This document shows positions 4,591-5,436 of a DNA stretch of 5,436 bases, piece after piece. The DNA lies in assembly GCA_003522805.1 (NCBI GenBank), contig DPIB01000145.1, positions 1-5,436 on the forward strand, in the 5' to 3' direction. Under the pieces are notes generated by a model. The model saw nothing but the letters and a program-made list of their open reading frames with translations, was not told the DNA's origin and ran no database searches. Position 1 is the stretch's first letter; each line of letters begins with the position of its first letter. This stretch comes from Fervidobacterium sp. (GTDB lineage: Bacteria; Thermotogota; Thermotogae; Thermotogales; Fervidobacteriaceae). The position numbers and the translations under genes were made by a program.

Positions 4591-4882
4591 TGGAACAATA
4601 CTGAAAAGAGTACTTATAGGACCTAGAGATGGAGCACCAAATTTCGTTATGAGGCTTTTTACGTTAAAGCCTAATGCATCAACAGAGTATCACACCCATC
4701 CTTGGGAACATGAAGTATTCGTCGTTGAAGGTGAATTGGAAGTCATACAAAAGGACAAAAAGACCCGTGTTGGAAAGGGTACATATATATTCGTTGAGCC
4801 GAATGAAGAACACCAATTTCACAATGTGGGTAGCAAGGAAGCCTCATTCATATGTGTAATACCAAAAGAGGGTGGAGAATGA
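4544..4882 (+). CDS. Small metal-binding cupin, TM1459-like
   Basis: A 112-residue single-domain cupin. The cupin metal site is intact: HTHPWEHE gives H50, H52 and H56, and H90 lies in EPNEEHQFHN, forming an all-histidine set. The sequence closely resembles what I remember of T. maritima TM1459, a structurally solved manganese-binding cupin of about 114 residues: RVLIG, APNFVMRLFT, HPWEHE, YIFVEPNE and the ending IPKEGGE all appear. C104 corresponds by position to a cysteine near the metal in that protein. A beta-barrel dimer is expected. The physiological reaction and substrate are not known for this group, so no enzyme name is given. The start at 4544 is supported by AAAGGGGG upstream; the longer form from 4508 would add 12 residues unlike the family. 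It is the last gene of the operon and overlaps jag by 47 bases. No terminator follows it. Confidence 0.92.
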   Translation: MKIGNISEMQPLEISNGTILKRVLIGPRDGAPNFVMRLFTLKPNASTEYHTHPWEHEVFVVEGELEVIQKDKKTRVGKGTYIFVEPNEEHQFHNVGSKEASFICVIPKEGGE

Positions 4883-4901
4883 GCTTTTTACTTGTAAAAT
4901 C

Positions 4902-4930
4902 TTGACAGAGTATAAGCAGCATGCTATAAT
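4902..4930 (+). promoter_or_regulatory. Perfect-consensus promoter of the tRNA-Pro/Gly/Arg/His cluster
   Basis: TTGACA (4902-4907), a 17-base spacer, then TATAAT (4925-4930): both boxes match the sigma-70 consensus exactly at optimal spacing. Transcription would start near 4937, about 14 bases before tRNA-Pro. A small A/T-rich palindrome (TTTTAC-TT-GTAAAA, 4886-4899) lies directly upstream. Confidence 0.92.
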
Positions 4931-4950
4931 TAATCTCGGCTTTTGGGAGT

Positions 4951-5027
4951 CGGGGCGTAGCGCAGATGGCTAGCGCGCCGGTCTTGGGAACCGGAGGTCG
5001 CTGGTTCAAACCCAGTCGCCCCGACCA
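4951..5027 (+). tRNA. tRNA-Pro (anticodon TGG)
   Basis: A 77-base tRNA with encoded CCA. The acceptor stem CGGGGCG/CGCCCCG is perfect, with discriminator A. The anticodon stem CCGGT/ACCGG encloses CTTGGGA, giving TGG (proline). The T arm GCTGG/CCAGT encloses TTCAAAC with normal U55. Only 4 bases separate it from tRNA-Gly, so both must come from one precursor. Confidence 0.97.
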
Positions 5028-5031
5028 GCGT

Positions 5032-5107
5032 GCGGGTGTAGCTCAATTGGTAGAGCATCGGCCTTCCAAGCCGAGGGTTGCGGGTCCGAGTCCCGTCGCC
5101 CGCTCCA
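5032..5107 (+). tRNA. tRNA-Gly (anticodon TCC)
   Basis: A 76-base tRNA with encoded CCA. The acceptor stem GCGGGTG/CGCCCGC has one T-G pair, with discriminator T as is usual for bacterial glycine tRNAs. The anticodon stem TCGGC/GCCGA encloses CTTCCAA, giving TCC (glycine). The T stem GCGGG/CCCGT encloses TCCGAGT, so position 55 is C rather than U, as in tRNA-Glu of this window. Confidence 0.96.
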
Positions 5108-5135
5108 GGAACGGGGATTCGTAAATTGAAGGTAA

Positions 5136-5212
5136 GCGGCTGTAGCTCAATAGGACAGAGCATCGGACTTCTAATCCGAGGGTTGTGGGTTCGAGTCCCG
5201 CCAGCCGCGCCA
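5136..5212 (+). tRNA. tRNA-Arg (anticodon TCT)
   Basis: A 77-base tRNA with encoded CCA. The acceptor stem GCGGCTG/CAGCCGC is perfect, with discriminator G. The anticodon stem TCGGA/TCCGA encloses CTTCTAA, giving TCT, which reads AGA/AGG, the arginine codons favoured by the protein genes here. The T loop TTCGAGT is normal. Confidence 0.97.
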
Positions 5213-5278
5213 ACGTTTTCTGAATTTCGAGATTGTGAAAAGCGAAAAATTGCAGGAATTCAATAGAAGTTTAATCGT

Positions 5279-5355
5279 GGTGGCTATAGCTCAGTTGGTA
5301 GAGCGCCTGACTGTGGATCAGGTGGTCGAGGGTTCAAATCCCTCTAGCCACCCCA
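5279..5355 (+). tRNA. tRNA-His (anticodon GTG)
   Basis: A 77-base tRNA counting the extra 5' G (G-1 at 5279) opposite discriminator C (5352), the identity pair of histidine tRNAs. The acceptor stem is GTGGCTA/TAGCCAC. The anticodon stem CCTGA/TCAGG encloses CTGTGGA, giving GTG. The T loop TTCAAAT is normal and CCA is encoded. It is followed by G and six T (5357-5362); this may aid termination, but no separate hairpin precedes the T run. Confidence 0.97.
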
Positions 5356-5414
5356 GTTTTTTATGTACAGACTCTTATATTGTTATTGGTTATCTGTAAA
5401 ACAGTCTCATCTAC

Positions 5415-5436
5415 GCGCTCGTAGCTCAACTGGATA
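5415..5436 (+). tRNA. 5' end of a further tRNA gene, cut by the window edge
   Basis: GCGCTCG (a plausible acceptor strand), TA, then GCTC, AACTGGATA match the acceptor and D-arm layout of a tRNA. The anticodon lies outside the window, so the isotype is not known; the GCGC start with an AACTGGATA D loop would suit an arginine tRNA. Confidence 0.75.

Noticed and set aside
4930..5163. Minus-strand open frame with GDGTRTRNPRLGRPMLYQLS-like peptide
   Set aside because: It is antisense to tRNA-Pro, tRNA-Gly and tRNA-Arg; this peptide is a well-known false protein prediction from the complement of tRNA genes.
5078..5266. Plus-strand open frame over tRNA-Gly and tRNA-Arg
   Set aside because: It is a translation of tRNA sequence with no protein family features.
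5356..5414. Possible terminator or promoter between tRNA-His and the last partial tRNA
   Set aside because: There is a T6 run at 5357 but no separate hairpin, and no convincing -35/-10 pair before 5415.

Overview
The window looks like a chromosomal segment from a member of the Thermotogota, probably a thermophile. Three observations support this. The rpmH-rnpA-yidD-yidC-jag order is followed by a small cupin that closely resembles the Thermotoga maritima protein TM1459, as I remember it. AGA/AGG dominate among arginine codons. Strong AAAGGAGG-type ribosome sites are used with several TTG or GTG starts. This placement is from memory of protein families, not from a search; genus is not resolved.

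Layout. Positions 1-939, minus strand: a VIT1/CCC1-family iron/manganese transporter, followed 28 bases downstream by the first 28 codons of a TauE/SafE-family membrane transporter that runs off the left edge. Positions 940-1251: a divergent intergenic region holding a candidate operator palindrome, the transporter promoter, a strong tRNA promoter and four 13-base imperfect tandem repeats. Positions 1252-1626, plus strand: tRNA-Glu, tRNA-Val and tRNA-Phe, closed by a good intrinsic terminator. Positions 1723-4882, plus strand: a strong extended -10 promoter driving six tightly packed genes, rpmH (ribosomal protein L34), rnpA (RNase P protein), yidD, yidC (membrane insertase), jag/khpB (RNA-binding KH-R3H protein) and the cupin. 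Positions 4902-5436, plus strand: a perfect-consensus promoter, then tRNA-Pro, tRNA-Gly, tRNA-Arg, tRNA-His and the 5' end of another tRNA cut by the right edge.

The genes are mostly translation and membrane-biogenesis housekeeping. RnpA with the RNase P RNA matures the 5' ends of tRNAs such as the seven complete ones here, L34 is part of the large ribosomal subunit, and YidD and YidC help insert membrane proteins. The cupin is the outlier in the operon. Nearly every gene junction overlaps, so translational coupling is likely.

I did not find a clearly new multi-gene system. The best leads are: two tRNAs (Glu and Gly) with C instead of U at T-loop position 55; a C-A mismatch in the tRNA-Val acceptor stem; the 13-base tandem repeats at the predicted tRNA transcription start; a perfect 15-base palindrome upstream of the transporter promoter; the 47-base jag/cupin overlap; and a duplicated basic segment at the RnpA N-terminus.
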